Shown: positions 1-13,000 of the stretch, piece by piece
Layout: every line of letters begins with the position of its first letter
Numbering within the stretch: the first letter of the stretch is position 1
Origin: Poecilobothrus nobilitatus
Lineage: Eukaryota; Arthropoda; Insecta; Diptera; Dolichopodidae
Assembly: GCA_947095535.1 (NCBI GenBank)
Contig: OX352773.1
Location: 255,463,590-255,527,589 of the forward strand
Direction of reading: 5' to 3'
Length of the DNA stretch: 64,000 nucleotides
Notes under the pieces: generated by a model
Database searches by the model: none
Seen by the model: the letters and a program-made list of their open reading frames with translations, nothing else
Told to the model about the DNA's origin: nothing
Program-made: the position numbers and the translations under genes

Positions 1-1092
1 TATATTGATAGCTAATGATCTTCAGGAGCAGTTAACTATAGTAATATTAAAAATTCTCCTTGGTTTTCATTACAAATAGATGAATCTGCAGATATTGCTA
101 ACAAGAGTATCTGCTTAGGATACGTGCGCTATTTATTAATTATACAATAATGGATGTATCTGAAGAATTTTTTTTTTTGCATAGGTTTAGAAACAGATAC
201 AACAGATGATTCATTTCTCGATTCATTTCTGAAATCGATTCATTTCTGAATACTAATGGCATACTCTGGAAAAATTATGTTGGAATTTGTACAGATGGTG
301 CCGCTTCTATGACTGGTTGTTATAAGGGCATTACATCAAGAATAAAATGTGTTGCACATGCAAATATAATAACTACTAATTGTTTCATTTATACGGAACA
401 ATTAGCTTCCAAGGAAATGAGTACAGAATTGAATGAAATTATGATGATTTCAGTAAAAATTATAAATTTCATAAAAGGAAATGTACTAAATTCAAGATTA
501 TTTTCAATTTTTTGTTATGAAGTTTTTTAAATGATAAAAAATCCAGTCTATCAAGCTATTTTGATGACAATAATTGGGTTGCTAAACTTTCGTATCTGGC
601 GGATATTTTTACAATTCTAAATCAGTTGAATCTATCTATGCAAGGATTTCAATCTAATATTTTTAATATGTATAACAAAATTGAGGCTATGAAAATGAAA
701 TTACAAAGATGGATCCAAAGAATAGATTCAAATATATATGAAATGTTTCCATTCTATTCACAATTAATTTCTGATTCAAAATTTCAATTTGAGAAACAAA
801 ATGTAAATTCCTTAATTAATTAATTTAAGAATAAATTTTTTATTTTATTTTTTGTTAAACATTAATGAGTTTTTATCTTTTCTTTTTTTATGTTTTTTAT
901 ATTTTTTGATAAAAATTAATCATTAATTAATAAAGTTATGTTATATATTTAGTATATAAAAAAATAAAAGAATAAAAAAATGAGTTTATTATAGTTATTT
1001 AATAAATATAAATTATTATTAAAAAGATGGGGGTCACAAACAAAATATGAAATATGTGGTGGGCCACGAGTATAAAAAGGTTAAGAACCACT
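1..1092 (+). mobile_element. hAT (Charlie/ZBED5-like) transposon, decayed 3' half
   Basis: Conceptual translation in shifting frames gives hAT transposase pieces: SPWFSLQIDESADIANKS (about 50-110), CTDGAASMTG with VKIINFIK and LNSRLFSIFC (290-530), then LSYLADIFTILNQLNLSMQG (590-650) and a following basic helix to 823. These are the catalytic-core landmarks of ZBED5/SCAND3/FAM200-type hAT proteins. The usual block between the CDGAASMTG segment and the LADIF segment is missing, frames shift several times, and the C-terminal dimerisation domain is absent, so this is a dead copy. The right terminal repeat is visible at about 1,055-1,092: read on the minus strand it begins AGTGGTTCTTAACCTTTTTA and runs into GTGGCCCACCA, the classical hAT end. 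The left end lies outside the window. Confidence 0.85.
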
Positions 1093-1199
1093 CTATATAT
1101 ATAATATAATTTCTGGTTATATTAATTTTTGGATATTATATTATACCAGATTGTATGTTTATTAAGTTTTGCGTTTGCATCCTTGCTAGATATTGATTA

Positions 1200-3660
1200 T
1201 TTTTATATTTTTTTTTCTCCTTTAAATAATGGCAAACAATATCGTAAATTTTAAAGATTTATTAAACAGAAATTATTCCATAAGTCTTGATTTTAACGAA
1301 ACAAATTTAAAATTTAAAAACAATTTTAACATAATTTATTTGAATATTCAAAGCTTAAGAAATAAATTATACAACCTGGAAATGCTAATTCATAGTTTCA
1401 AAACTGACATACATATTATCGTACTTACTGAAATTTGGATACATAGTTCGCAAAATAAATTTTTTAATATTCAAGGCTTTAATGCCTACTTTTCCAATAG
1501 AGATAAGGTATACGGTAGGGTTGCAATTTTTGTTAAAGAAAACTTTCACAGCTATCAAATTTATGAGTAAGAATTTGGAAAAAGTAATATTTTAGAAGTG
1601 AAACTAGTGAAACAAAATATTAATATATTTGGAATATACAGATCACACGAAACTCTTTTGATTCATTTATTAATAAATTAGACGAAATCACTTTTCAATT
1701 TAAGAAATCACTCATTGTAGGAGATATTAATCTAAATATATTAAGACAAATAGATAATTCAGATATTATTGCATATACAAATACACTGTTAACTAATGGG
1801 TTTTTAATTTATAATAGAATCTTTGAGCAATTCCCTACTAGGTTCGGAAGGACCTCAAAAACTATTATTGATCATTTAATATTTGATATAACAGAAAAAA
1901 AATACTCCTTTTATCTATTAGACTGCTCCTTGTCAGATCACCAAATGTTTTTTATAAGTATTGATGAAAAACCGGTTACTGAGGGAATTAATTTTATGAA
2001 AACACTTTTAAATTATGATAACATTGATAACATAATTTTTTGGAATAGCCTAAATTCTCATGATAACCTCAATTCTGTGATAAATTCTGTGCTATGACAA
2101 TATTTTTATCAAATTCATACAAAAATTTGCAGTTCATCTGACTCCTCTTCTTGTAAAATTCACAAATAGAGCTTTTCTAACTCATTCTTTTCCTGGTTCT
2201 CTAAAACTGCTATTGTAACCCCTATCTGTAAAAACGGTTTGGTAACTGACTGTTCAAATTACCAGCCCATTTCCATTCTTCCTGCCTTTTCCAAAATTTT
2301 GGAAAATATAATTAAAAATAGACTTAATACTTTTGTATACCAACAATCAAATTCTAGGTGAAAGGCAATATGGGTTCGAGCAAAATTCAAATACAACAGC
2401 GGCGGGTCTTGGCTTAAAGAATTTTATTTTAAATATAGATAATAGGAAATATGTCAGTTGTGTTTTTCTTGATATCAAGAAGGCTTTTGACTGTGTTGAT
2501 CACGATATTTTACTTAGGAAATTATCAAACTTAAATTTTTCAACAATTTTTCAAATCATACCTCAAAGACCTCATGCAAATGGTACGCATTAACAATTCT
2601 CTGAGTGTAGGAAAAACAATTTCTAAAGGTGTACAACAGGGTTCAATTTTAGAGCCTCTTCTATTTAAGCTTTACATTGATGATCTAACCCAACTTGAAT
2701 TAAAGGACGAAATTCAGCTATACACAGATGACGCGGTCTTAAAATATGCAGATAATAACCAAAGTAGAATTGCCAATTCGATTCGCCACGATCTGCATAT
2801 TATTGAGGTTTGGCTGACAAAACATCGTTTAATTCTAAACCGTCAAGAAACAAAAATTTTGTTGTTTGAAAACAAAGTCTTCGATATTCAGAATAATTTT
2901 TCGTATAAAAACGATTCGTTAGAAATTGTAAAAAAATTTAACTATTTAGGGCTAATTTTGGATAGTAAATCTAATTCGAGTTATCATATTGAAGAAATTA
3001 TTAAAAAAAATTTCTCCCTATATTTTTATAATAAGAAGATTTCGTAAACAACCTTTTAAATAATTTTATCTTAAATAGAAGACTCGATATACATAACTAT
3101 AATACAAGAAACAAAGCCAATTTCTATCTTTCACTTTTTAGAACTAGAAACCAAAGAAATATCTGCCTATACAACTGAAAAGCTACAATGTCTTACCGGT
3201 AGAACTAAAATTAATAACCAATTTCTCTTTTTTCAAAAAGAAAGTAAAGGACTTGTTAATTGAGAACTAATTATTACTAACATTATTAATTCAATACTAA
3301 CAGCATGTTTTAAAAACATCACTAACATTACGAATACTACAAGTATTAAAATTATTGCTACCAGTATACTAACTTATGATTTTGTTTTCATTGTATACTT
3401 CTGGAATTTTTGTAAAACAACACATTTTGTAAACTTTTTATTTTTATTTATTTTTTTTTTTTTTAATTAACTTGCAATAGTAAATATTTTAGTTCATTTT
3501 GGTATTATTTTTGATTAACTTGTTATAAATTTTGCTTTTTAATTACGTCTGTATACATATGTAAATTATAAGACCACACAGCTTTGTGCTAAGGTCATGA
3601 ATAAATCATTTAAATTGTATCTATAAACTAATTTTGTTAACCAATAAAAGAAAATAAAAA
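1200..3660 (+). mobile_element. Non-LTR retrotransposon (CR1/Jockey-like), frameshifted and internally deleted
   Basis: The first part (ATG at 1,229) is an AP endonuclease: IIYLNIQSLRNKL, then VLTEIWI, then in another frame GDINLNIL, TIIDHLIFD and SDHQ (to about 2,090). Reverse transcriptase follows: ICKNGLVTDCSNYQPISILP (about 2,225), FLDIKKAFDCVDHDIL (2,466), GVQQGSILEPLLF (2,628) and the catalytic box read as YTDD rather than YADD (about 2,720). Typical C-terminal text follows at 3,100-3,265 (NTRNKANFYLS, then SYNVLPVEL). There is a stop at 1,568, further stops at 2,095-2,170, and a one-base shift near 2,335. The stretch between endonuclease and RT is much shorter than in intact elements, so it is deleted. 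The 3' UTR runs to about 3,660 with AAGGTCATGAATAAATCATT. No RNase H domain is seen. The 5' boundary is uncertain. Confidence 0.85.
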
Positions 3661-4017
3661 AAACCGATTTTTCTTGGATCTTTCATTACTTCAGGGCACC
3701 TACTTATATATGTATACGTATATGCTACATAATATATAAATTATAAATATAAAGACTATTATATCTTTCATTATGGTGAAATTCGATAATAAAATACATT
3801 TTTACCGTTTTCTTTACAAGCTGATGTACACGTTCATGAACATAAACTGTCTAAAATTGTCTAAAATATGATAATGTGAAATGTATTCTCTCTTTACAGA
3901 AAAAAATCATATTGAATATTGGGGAAAATAGGAAATTACCATATGTGTTAGTAGGAGATGATACTTTTCCATTGTTGAAGATGCCTTCATAACATATCTT
4001 ATCCATACAAAACGTCA

Positions 4018-4601
4018 GGAGTGCGTTTCGTTTCTTACTTCGAGCAGAGTTTATGCTTTTATAGGATTAACTACCACACTCACAACAAGAGTTAACTTTA
4101 CTCTGCCACTTCAAAACGACTAGAGTTAAATATGAATTTGAACTGTCAAAATTAGAATGGAACATTTATTTATTTCAAAACAAATAATGGAGTTTTCCAA
4201 AAAAAAAAATAATTTTAAGAAGTATTAATTTATTCAGTATAAATTTATTCAATTGAACTTCAATTTAGAAGTATAAATTTATTCAATTGAACTATTTCGC
4301 TTACAATTATTTTAATATGTAAGTTTATAATATTAATATTTTAAATCAAAAAACAATAATGACACATAAGATAATGATAATGACATTCATAAGACGTTGA
4401 CATTTGTAACACTCCCTATTTCTCCTCGCGAGAAGGATTAAAAAAATTAACTCTATTAACTCGATTCTGGTGTTTAGAATTAGAATATTTGCGACGTCAC
4501 AGAGTTTATTTTACTATATACTCCAGCATTTTGAAACGACTTTTATATGTCATAGTGTTATGTTAACTAAACCCGAGAGAGTTAGAAACGAAACGCACTC
4601 C
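4018..4601. mobile_element. MITE, TIR GGAGTGCGTTTCGTTTC (family A, copy 1)
   Basis: A 584-bp non-coding element bounded by near-perfect 21-bp inverted repeats. The left end at 4,018 begins GGAGTGCGTTTCGTTTCTTA; the right end at 4,601, read inwards on the minus strand, begins GGAGTGCGTTTCGTTTCTAA. Partial relatives lie at 8,530-8,746, 19,335-19,497 and 23,492-23,905. No coding capacity is seen. The superfamily is not assigned because no target duplication is obvious. Confidence 0.75.
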
Positions 4602-4721
4602 AGTCCAGACGTTAATATAAAAAATGTTTCATGTAAAATTAAGTACAGCAAGGTATGTCTTGGTGCATATATTTGGAATATTATGCAAATGTTGCAAGAG
4701 ACTTTAAACCAATGTAAATAT

Positions 4722-4790
4722 TGTTTTTTTTTTTTTTTTTTTTTTTAATATATTTCTCTGCCACATGTTCCGGCACAAAATGTTCAAAAT
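4722..4790 (-). mobile_element. Possible 3' fragment of the tRNA-derived SINE, minus strand
   Basis: A long T tract (from about 4,723) is followed by a segment whose reverse complement contains ATGTGGCAGAGAAAT. This is the same 15-mer that precedes the poly-A tail of the full SINE at 19,508-19,697. Upstream similarity fades quickly, so at most the terminal 20-30 bp plus tail is present. A shorter related word also occurs inside the family A MITE, so the match could be coincidental. Confidence 0.4.
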
Positions 4791-4799
4791 GAATATTTT

Positions 4800-6600
4800 A
4801 ACTACTTCTCGAATGAAGGATCAATTCGTTGACATTTCGAAAAATTATAATTTTTTTATGGAATTAAATTAAAAATTGCATAATTTTTTTACTGCATTAT
4901 TTTATTATTAATAAGAAGCTATATTATTAACATAATTTAAAATTTTCTGTTAATATGAACAATTTTTAAATGTAATTTACCTCATCATCATTGAATAGAT
5001 TTTTATTTAACTGCTCGAGAATATCATTATTTGGTGGAACCACACATCAACAATGATTTTAATTTTTTTTTATCATTTATTTTGAATATTCATATTGAAA
5101 ATCAGCTTGTTGTGGATTCTGAAAATTGTAGCTGACAGATGGTGCCTCTAAAAATTATTAAATACACAAAAATTAAATCATTACAAAATATTTTTATTTT
5201 ATAATTTATGAGTTATATTTTAATACCTTTTCAGTATTATAATTTATGAGCCAACCTTTTTCTTTTAGTAAGTTAAAACACAAATTTATTTTTTTAAAAT
5301 TTATATTTCACAAACATTATTTTATAAATTTATTTTTCATAAATTTGAAAAAAAAAACTTTAGTTAATTATTAATTAACTATTTAAACTTTTAGTTTTAA
5401 ATGCTAAAGATGAACTAATTTTTTCTAAAAATATTTTGCTTAAATAATTCTTAATAAAACGACTTAATACCATAAAGACAAAGCAAACTAAAGGTTTAAT
5501 AAGTAATATGTTGATATCGCGTTATCAAGCAAAATAAGTAAACAAATATTATTAATAAAAAACCAATTTTTTATTAATTATACAAGGGTGCATTGCGTAA
5601 AGAAATTGAATTTATTGAACGCAACGCAGCAAAATCGATAGAATATTGAGAAACCTTTCGCAAGTGCATTTTTGCAGGACAATTTTAAAATAAATTAAGA
5701 AATTTTAATTATGTGAAATAAAGTTTTACGATTAGATTTTAAATTTTTCTAGTGTCTTAGTATTTTTAAGACATATTTTAAGACCTTTAACAATTGAAAC
5801 TTATATACTTAACTAAATCTTTAGTTTTATAAAAAATTTTATTTTGTTTTAAATGTATATTATAATATTTTACAGCTATTTCCTTTATCGGATCTCCAAT
5901 ATTATCTAAATTCTATATTTTGTCAGTTAAATACCTTTTTATTGACCATTTTTTATTGTTCACTTTATATTTTTAAAAAATAGGTACATAGGTACACTCG
6001 TATATTATATTATGCACTTATATTGTGTATTTAATTATGTAAATTGTTTAATTAAAGTTTTTTTAATTTCACTATATATACCTGAAATTAATTAAATTTT
6101 ATTTTTGTTATTAAATTTTTTATTATTTTTTTAATAGTTTTTTACGAGACTCACACCAATTATCAGGCCATGAAGTGCAGAGAGTAAAAGCTTAATAAGG
6201 GGCCAGCTTTTAACAAATTTACACGCAAATTATTGGGGGGCCGACTATAAATCTTGAAATAACCCAAAAATCATTTACTTTATTCAATTTGGTCCAAAGA
6301 GAAAATTAAAGTCGCATCTTATTTACATATTATATTTACATTAAAGAAAAATATTTTAAAATACAATATTTTCATTCATAAATATGCATTTAAAAAATTG
6401 TCTTCTTTTAAATTTTTTATTTTAAAAACTTCTTAAGATAAATTGCATCAATATCGCAATAGTATACGTCGAGACTACTTTCATACTTTAAAATTTTGTA
6501 CACGCTTATATGGCTATAATCGAGACTCACATTAATTATGAAATTATTCATACGCGCGATACGTGAGAATCGATTGCAATACTCGCACAACTTCATGTCA
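4800..6600. other. Gene-free AT-rich spacer
   Basis: No coding pattern, RNA gene or terminal repeat could be supported here. A short direct similarity exists between about 6,145-6,175 and 6,509-6,540 (CGAGACTCAC followed by AATTAT), which may be remnants of one repeat family. Confidence 0.5.
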
Positions 6601-6610
6601 AATGTTAAAC

Positions 6611-6682
6611 TATACCTAACTTCCCATCTATTAGTAATATACATAGATATATTAACTAATAGATGGGAAGTTAGGTATTGTC
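6611..6682. repeat. Near-perfect palindrome at the edge of a hAT-like MITE
   Basis: ACCTAACTTCCCATCTATTA (from 6,614) is repeated in inverse as TAATAGATGGGAAGTTAGGT (to about 6,678) around a centre near 6,645. The right half is the terminal repeat of the MITE at 6,642-7,108. The left half therefore looks like the end of a second, oppositely oriented copy whose body is not recognisable. Confidence 0.7.
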
Positions 6683-7108
6683 GTTTCTTTTCTTCTTATA
6701 TGTTTTCCTATCTTAAGGTATTGAGTCACAAAAATACATATGCATTTTATAATAAGTATACATTTCGTTCACTCGGCTGTTTGTATTTATTAAAGTAATG
6801 TAAAGCAGTTTTTCATAACCTCTTTCATTCAGAGATTTTAAGCTTTTATATAACTTAATAATTGATATATTTTCTTTTTAAAATTAAAATTTAATTTAAT
6901 TAAGGTTATTCAAAATTTTAACTACTTGTAAAGTAACAAAATAAGTGATAAAATCCTTAAAAAAATTAGAAATGAATTTATTTCACCTTTTAGGACCTAT
7001 TTCTGAGGAAACTAAAGCAATACATACGCACGGTTCACTCAGCTGTTTCTCAAAATTGGCTGAAAATATTTTCTTCACTGCCTATCTATTAGTAATATTA
7101 TATATATG
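6642..7108 (+). mobile_element. hAT-like MITE, TIR CATAGATATATTAAC (family B, copy A)
   Basis: A 467-bp element starting CATAGATATATTAACTAATA and ending with the inverted ACTAATAGATAGGCAG-type repeat. It is alignable over its whole length with the reverse complement of 20,802-21,265, sharing for example TTTCTTTTCTTCTTAT, GCATATGCATTTTATAAT-like text and TTTCATTCAGAGATTTTAAG. There is no clear target duplication here because the left end abuts the palindrome at 6,611. No coding capacity. Confidence 0.75.
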
Positions 7109-8529
7109 ATTTTAACGTTTACAACACTCCAAAGCGCCAAATGAGATGTCTAAATATAAATCGATTAATTTTCTTCTCGTCTTTAAATTCATTTACTGAA
7201 TTGGATGATAGCTTTCAGTATAGCATAGAAAATATATACTACATAGAAGGTCAACAATGCAACTGACATTTTGGCATCTTTCAGTTGTTTATTTGAATTA
7301 AATTCAATTATACATCGGGAGTCTCGAAATCCTATTGAAAAGTTGAAAAGTGATTTCTGCACCATATTGACAAAATTTTGAGACGAGAAATTTGACTCAA
7401 AAAGTGTTTTTAATAGTAATCCAAATCGTAGAGCATTTGAATTTAAATGTCAAAAAAATTTTTTTTTTTATATGATTTAGTACTTTTAACAGGTTAAAGC
7501 TCTTTTGTGTTTCAAAATTATTTTGGAACGTTTAGAGATAAAATATTTTTAATCTGTTCAGAACCTACTCTATGTGCTCGATATCTGCTCAGAGCACAAA
7601 TCTGAACTAAAAAAGAAAAACACCCCTTGTTGTTTTTATGTTTTCGTATATATAAATCGTTATAACGTTAATCTATTAAATATATAATATAAATAATCTA
7701 GTTAATTACTAAAAAATTCATTCGATATTTCGATAGTGGAATTACTATTTTATTTTCAGTTACTATTTTTAGTTACTAAATTCATTCGATAGTCAAAATC
7801 ATTCAATTACTAACAGTAACTATCGATAGTGCACATCACTATTACTTATATATATGTCAACTGTGTGTGACTTGTAGTTGTAAGTGAGTATAAAAATTTT
7901 ATTTTAGAATAAAAATTGAACCAATAGGTACACGGTACAAAAAAAACGAAAAAAAACAAAAAAATGAATATCCTCGATTTTGATATTTTTTAAAACTTTT
8001 TAATATTATGTATGAAAAATTTCTGTGATATTTATAATACATAATATGTATGTATAATAATTATATTCTTATGAAAATGACCTTGGTTATCCAATTTTTA
8101 AATTAAAGCAAAAGGAAACTGAAAGGATGAAACTCAAGACAAAAATAGTTTAGACTGTGACTTGCATGAAAATTTGTATATTTTTTTTTAATTTTATAAA
8201 ATATTAAGGGTATTAATTTTTTAAGGGACCTAGTGGTTAAAATTTCATTGTTCTATTTTTAATAGTGTAGAAGTTTTGTAAGTTTATTCGATCTTTCTTT
8301 TCTTTAAACAAAAATAAATAGAAAGTATACATAAATTTTTTTCTGATCTACTAAAATTTTTTATTTGTGATTATATACATATATATGTAGCGTAGAACCA
8401 TATTCAAAATTTTCTTTTTTGTGACCAAAGAAAATTCTCTCCACAAAATTAGTTTTTGCTAAGAGGGTATGAAACGCATGCTAAATTTAAAAAAAAAAAC
8501 AAACGGATACTGGACCATAGAGCAACTTT
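7109..8529. other. Gene-free AT-rich spacer
   Basis: No exon-like or terminal-repeat structure was found. At 7,575-7,625 there is text (CTGCTCAGAGCACAAATCTG, then AACTAAAAAAGAAA) resembling the interior of the MITE at 20,030-20,593, so a small fragment of that family may be present. Confidence 0.4.
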
Positions 8530-8746
8530 AACACCCTAAAAGGAACTACTAGAGTTAGAATTACTCTATGGCTGATAAAGTCGTTTCGAAATTACCGGAG
8601 TGAAGTTAAATTTACTCCATGATCAAATGAACTTATAAATTGGCGTTTTGAAATGTAAATTTGAGATAACAGAGTTTACTTTTTTAATAATTCTACTCGG
8701 AAGGAGAGTTAACAAGTCTTACAACCTTTTACAACTTACAAAGTCT
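8530..8746 (-). repeat. Degenerate relative of family A MITE
   Basis: Read on the minus strand this shares GTTAACTCTCCTTC..GAGTAGAAT and TTTCGAAACGACTTTAT with the family A copies at 4,018-4,601 and 23,492-23,905. It lacks intact terminal repeats, and the element at 8,747-9,273 is inserted at its edge. Sequence just beyond that element (about 9,290-9,400) resumes text also found at 23,945-24,035. Confidence 0.45.
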
Positions 8747-9273
8747 AGGGTAAGTTCACATGCGATGTATGCATCCAGATGCAAAAATTATTTCGGTTAC
8801 ATTTCGTGTACTCTTCGGTAACATTAACGAATATTTTGCATCCGTTATGCATCCACTCATTCACGAGATGCAAAACGGCGACATTTTTATTTTGAAAGTT
8901 ATTTGAAATTACCTAGTAGGCTAGTTTCTGTAATGTGTATATTGTTTTGACATTTGATGAAGAAATTTTTTTGTTTAAACTAAATAAAATTTATTAATAC
9001 ACATAAAATTAATTAATAGCTTCTCTTAATTTCTATTATTATATTCATCTTCAAAATATTTAACGTTTAAAATTTTTGATGTTTAACTTTACGTCTGTAT
9101 TTGACGTTAAAACAAATTTGCATCTTGCATGCTTCTTATAAAGGCAAATGCAAAAAATTTTGCATCTAAAATGACCTAAAGGGAGAGCATGTCATGAATA
9201 CGGTATATATTTTCAACCAATGAAATGTTTGCAATTTGTATCCGGATACATGCATCCCATGTGAACTTACCCT
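8747..9273. mobile_element. MITE, TIR AGGGTAAGTTCACATG
   Basis: A 527-bp element with terminal inverted repeats of roughly 40 bp. The left end reads AGGGTAAGTTCACATG then CGATGTATGCATCC; the right end read inwards gives AGGGTAAGTTCACATG then GGATGCATGTATCC. The interior is non-coding and rich in GCAT/ATGC words. It appears inserted into a larger repeat, because related text flanks it on both sides. No target duplication is certain. Confidence 0.75.
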
Positions 9274-10051
9274 CATCCGTCTTTCCAAAGTAGTCTTCTT
9301 TCTTCTTTTTGAATCTAGTTTTTTCATTACGTTTCGTCCCTCTTTCCTATAAAGTAATTTTGTGGTTGTGGAATTTCTGTCTTCTTTTTTAAAACTAAAA
9401 TTTTATGCGGTGAACCTGAAAATCTACAAATAGAAAGAAAAAATTAAATAAACAGTTTTATGAGGTTTAAAAAAAAACGTCAAACTTCAAACAAAAAAAG
9501 TATCCCCTTTTATTTTATATTCTTCTCTCTTCAAAATTTATTTTCAAATACACATACATACATATGTATGTACATATAAAAAAGTATCTACTTTTTGAAA
9601 AACAGTATGGCGGTGTTAAAAAGTAAAAAGAATCTGAATATCGAAGACTAGCCTGGAAATTAAGTGTCATTATTGTTTTTTATTTCAAATTTTAATATAT
9701 TTATAAACTAAATTTAAACGAAATTATTCAGCTAAATTAATTTGAGGCGTTAAAACGAGTTTGACATTTGTAATATAGTATGTCTTACCGTGCATAGTCA
9801 CAAAAGTCACATTAGCCAAATCCAAACAAATAATTTTGTATATTTTTTTCAAATTTAATAATGGGAAATAAAAAAATTTTAAGTATATTTCAAATTATAA
9901 AATAGTTTTTAAAAACAAACAATTTAGCTTTTGATAAAAGTTAAAAAAAAATAAATAATTACGGTATAAATAAATAAATAAATAAAGATTTACTTATTGA
10001 CATTTAAAAAATTTAGTATTGTACGTACATACACATATTATATTAAATTAA

Positions 10052-13000
10052 ATGGTACAAAAAGTTGATACTGTTTCAAAAATTACTGGTGAATGGGGTA
10101 AATGGCAATTTCGTGCTATATTTATAATATTTTTAGTTAAAATACCATCAGCCTGGTTTATGGCATGTGTTATATGTAAGTTTTTATTATTTTTAAACTT
10201 AAAAATTTTAGTGAATCGTTAATGAATCTTTCTTTGGTCAAATTATCCTCAAAAAAAAGTTATAAAAAGATTCCTCGAGTGAATTTTTATCCAGTATATA
10301 CTATAGTACTGTATGAATTTTTGTACAGTATATAGCTCTTACATTTTTTTAAATTTATTTTAAAAACTGTTACAATTTGTAAAGGATTCATCATTTTGGA
10401 AAATAAGCAAAAGGATTAAGAAATATCTTTGCAATTAAGTATGGAATATAAAGGTGAATAAAGTTAAAAATGGGTGAAATTTTACCCTAGGGAAATCTTA
10501 GGGTTAAATTTAAAAAAATGCTAGGTATATAATATATAAATATATATGTATGTATGTATGTAAGGATTTTTAAAATTATTTTTAAAAACTGATTTAATTT
10601 ATACTACCTATAATATTTCTGATTTAATTTTCAAAATGTAAAATTAAATAAAAAACCACTGAACATATAGAACTTACCAATAGGACTGTTACTTTGCTTA
10701 ATATGATAAAAGCTAAAATTATTTTCACGCTAAACGATACAAGATTAACATTTTTTTTTGTTAAATTAATCTTTTGAAAAGTGATGGATTTTTAAACATA
10801 ATTTTGATTATAACAGCTGTAGTATAAAATAAAAGAATCAGAAGTTATTCAAATTGTGTTTCTGAAATGCTATTGATCCAGAAGCATTGGAAACATATGC
10901 ATGCATAATTTATTTGGTTTGCCGAAAGGATACAAATCAAAATATTCTTACAATATGCATTAAACAACTCTTACATATCAATGGTTTCTCAACAATAATA
11001 ATTAATACCTACTACCTAATACATTAGAAAAATAAAAAGAACAATTAATAATAATGAATTTCAGATAAAACAAAAAAAAACAAAAAATTTATATCAATTA
11101 TAGTTGAAACAATGTAAAAGAGCTTGAGAAGCACTGTAAAGCATATTTTCAAGTTGTAATGCATTTGCATGTAATAAGGCTTTATCTGGTTTTATATAAG
11201 CTAAGCACTAAGCAAATACTAGATGGATAGAAATAGAAGTAAAGCAATAAAGCCATTAGCCAATTATTAGAATAAAAAGAAACAAGTTTTTGCATGAGTT
11301 ATAAAATGGCACAGTATGCTATACTTTTCTTTTTATATTGATTGAATTCTTACTAAACAGTATACATACGGACATATGTATGTATCATGTATGTAATATA
11401 ATTAGCCAATTTTCTTAATTTTATATGCTTTTATATTAACTCGTCGGTGTCGGTGTCGGTTTATTTATTTTATAGGCTATTTACAAGGTAGTTAGTAATA
11501 TTATAAATTTTTTACATATATTACTTCATCTAAGACCTAAAAAATCACATACATATTACATATTATATATTATGTACATACTATGGTACATAACATACTT
11601 ATGTAACAACTTAAAAATTTATAGAACACTAAAATTTTTGACATAAAATATTTGCGCCGCCATTTAATACTCGCAAAAAATAATGAAAGTATACACAATC
11701 GATGCTTTTTTAAAAAGTTTTTTAGAAGCTTTTTACAATAATTTTACATAGTTTAAATTTTTACCGACCACATACATTAATATTAATGTATAAGGTAGGT
11801 ATTGTTTTCATACTAAAGATTTGTACCCGAGATTTTAGTAAATATGCACTACTCCAGTGTGGAGAAGGCTGTAAAATTTTTTTTAGCATGATGTCTGCCT
11901 GTGGGTGTGTGTGTGTGTGTGTGTGTGGGTATGTCTGTGGGCACGTTTACAGCTTAAACGACTGAGCAGAATTATTTGCAATTTCATATTTAAGGTTTTG
12001 ACGTAAATATCTGGGATTGATAAGCTTTTGGAGCAAATCGGACAACCGCAAGTGGTAGTTTACTAGTGTATTTTATAAGTTTTTTACGAATATGTATTTC
12101 GTAACAGAAAAATATTATGAGAAAAATTATTAAGAAAAAGTTGTTACACAAGTACAGAGCAAAAACTTTGCCATAGAACATTTTTTGATCCGACCAACTT
12201 TAAAGTTTTTTTAATTTTTTTTCTAAGTCCAAATTTCATACATAAACACTCCAAATAAATTTATAAGAACAATTTTTTTTTGTTTATGCATACATATAAG
12301 CATACATATAAGGCATACATAAAATTTTTAGAAATATGAAAAAAATTTCTAAAAATTTTATGTATGTATGTGCTTATATGTATGCATATTATTCTTTTGT
12401 TGATGACATAAAATTAAAACTGTAAAACTTTTGTTAGAAGATTCAATATTAATCTTATGTTTGTTTTGTATTTGTTACAGTTTTTATTATTTTTTACTTC
12501 TAATATTTTTGAATGAAAAAAAAATCATCTACATTACATAATAATGTAGAATGAATGCACATATATTTTTACGATTTCATTGCTTATTATTGTTATTGAA
12601 TAAAACGAAATGTTAAATTATTACAAGTTACAAATTTTGCTTTGATTTGCATTCGTTTGATTCGTGTAGTGGCGGTCGGTCCTGTAGTGGAGACAACTGA
12701 TTTTTTTTTTGTTGCAAAGTAGGTATGTATGTAGTTGGAAGACTTTTTTTAAAAAGCATATTTAATATGTATTTATAAATGAAAATTTACAATTTAAAAA
12801 ATTTCCTTTTACTGAAAGACGTAAAAAAGATGGAACTGTAATGCTGAGTAATAACTATGTTCATGTATAAAAATTTATTTATATTGATTAGTTTTCCAAT
12901 TTCGATGTTCATTTTATCGTCACTTATTACTTATTTCAATAATATTGTCAGCATTTTTTATTATGACGATCGTTATCGTTTAACAGCCTTTATTCTATAA

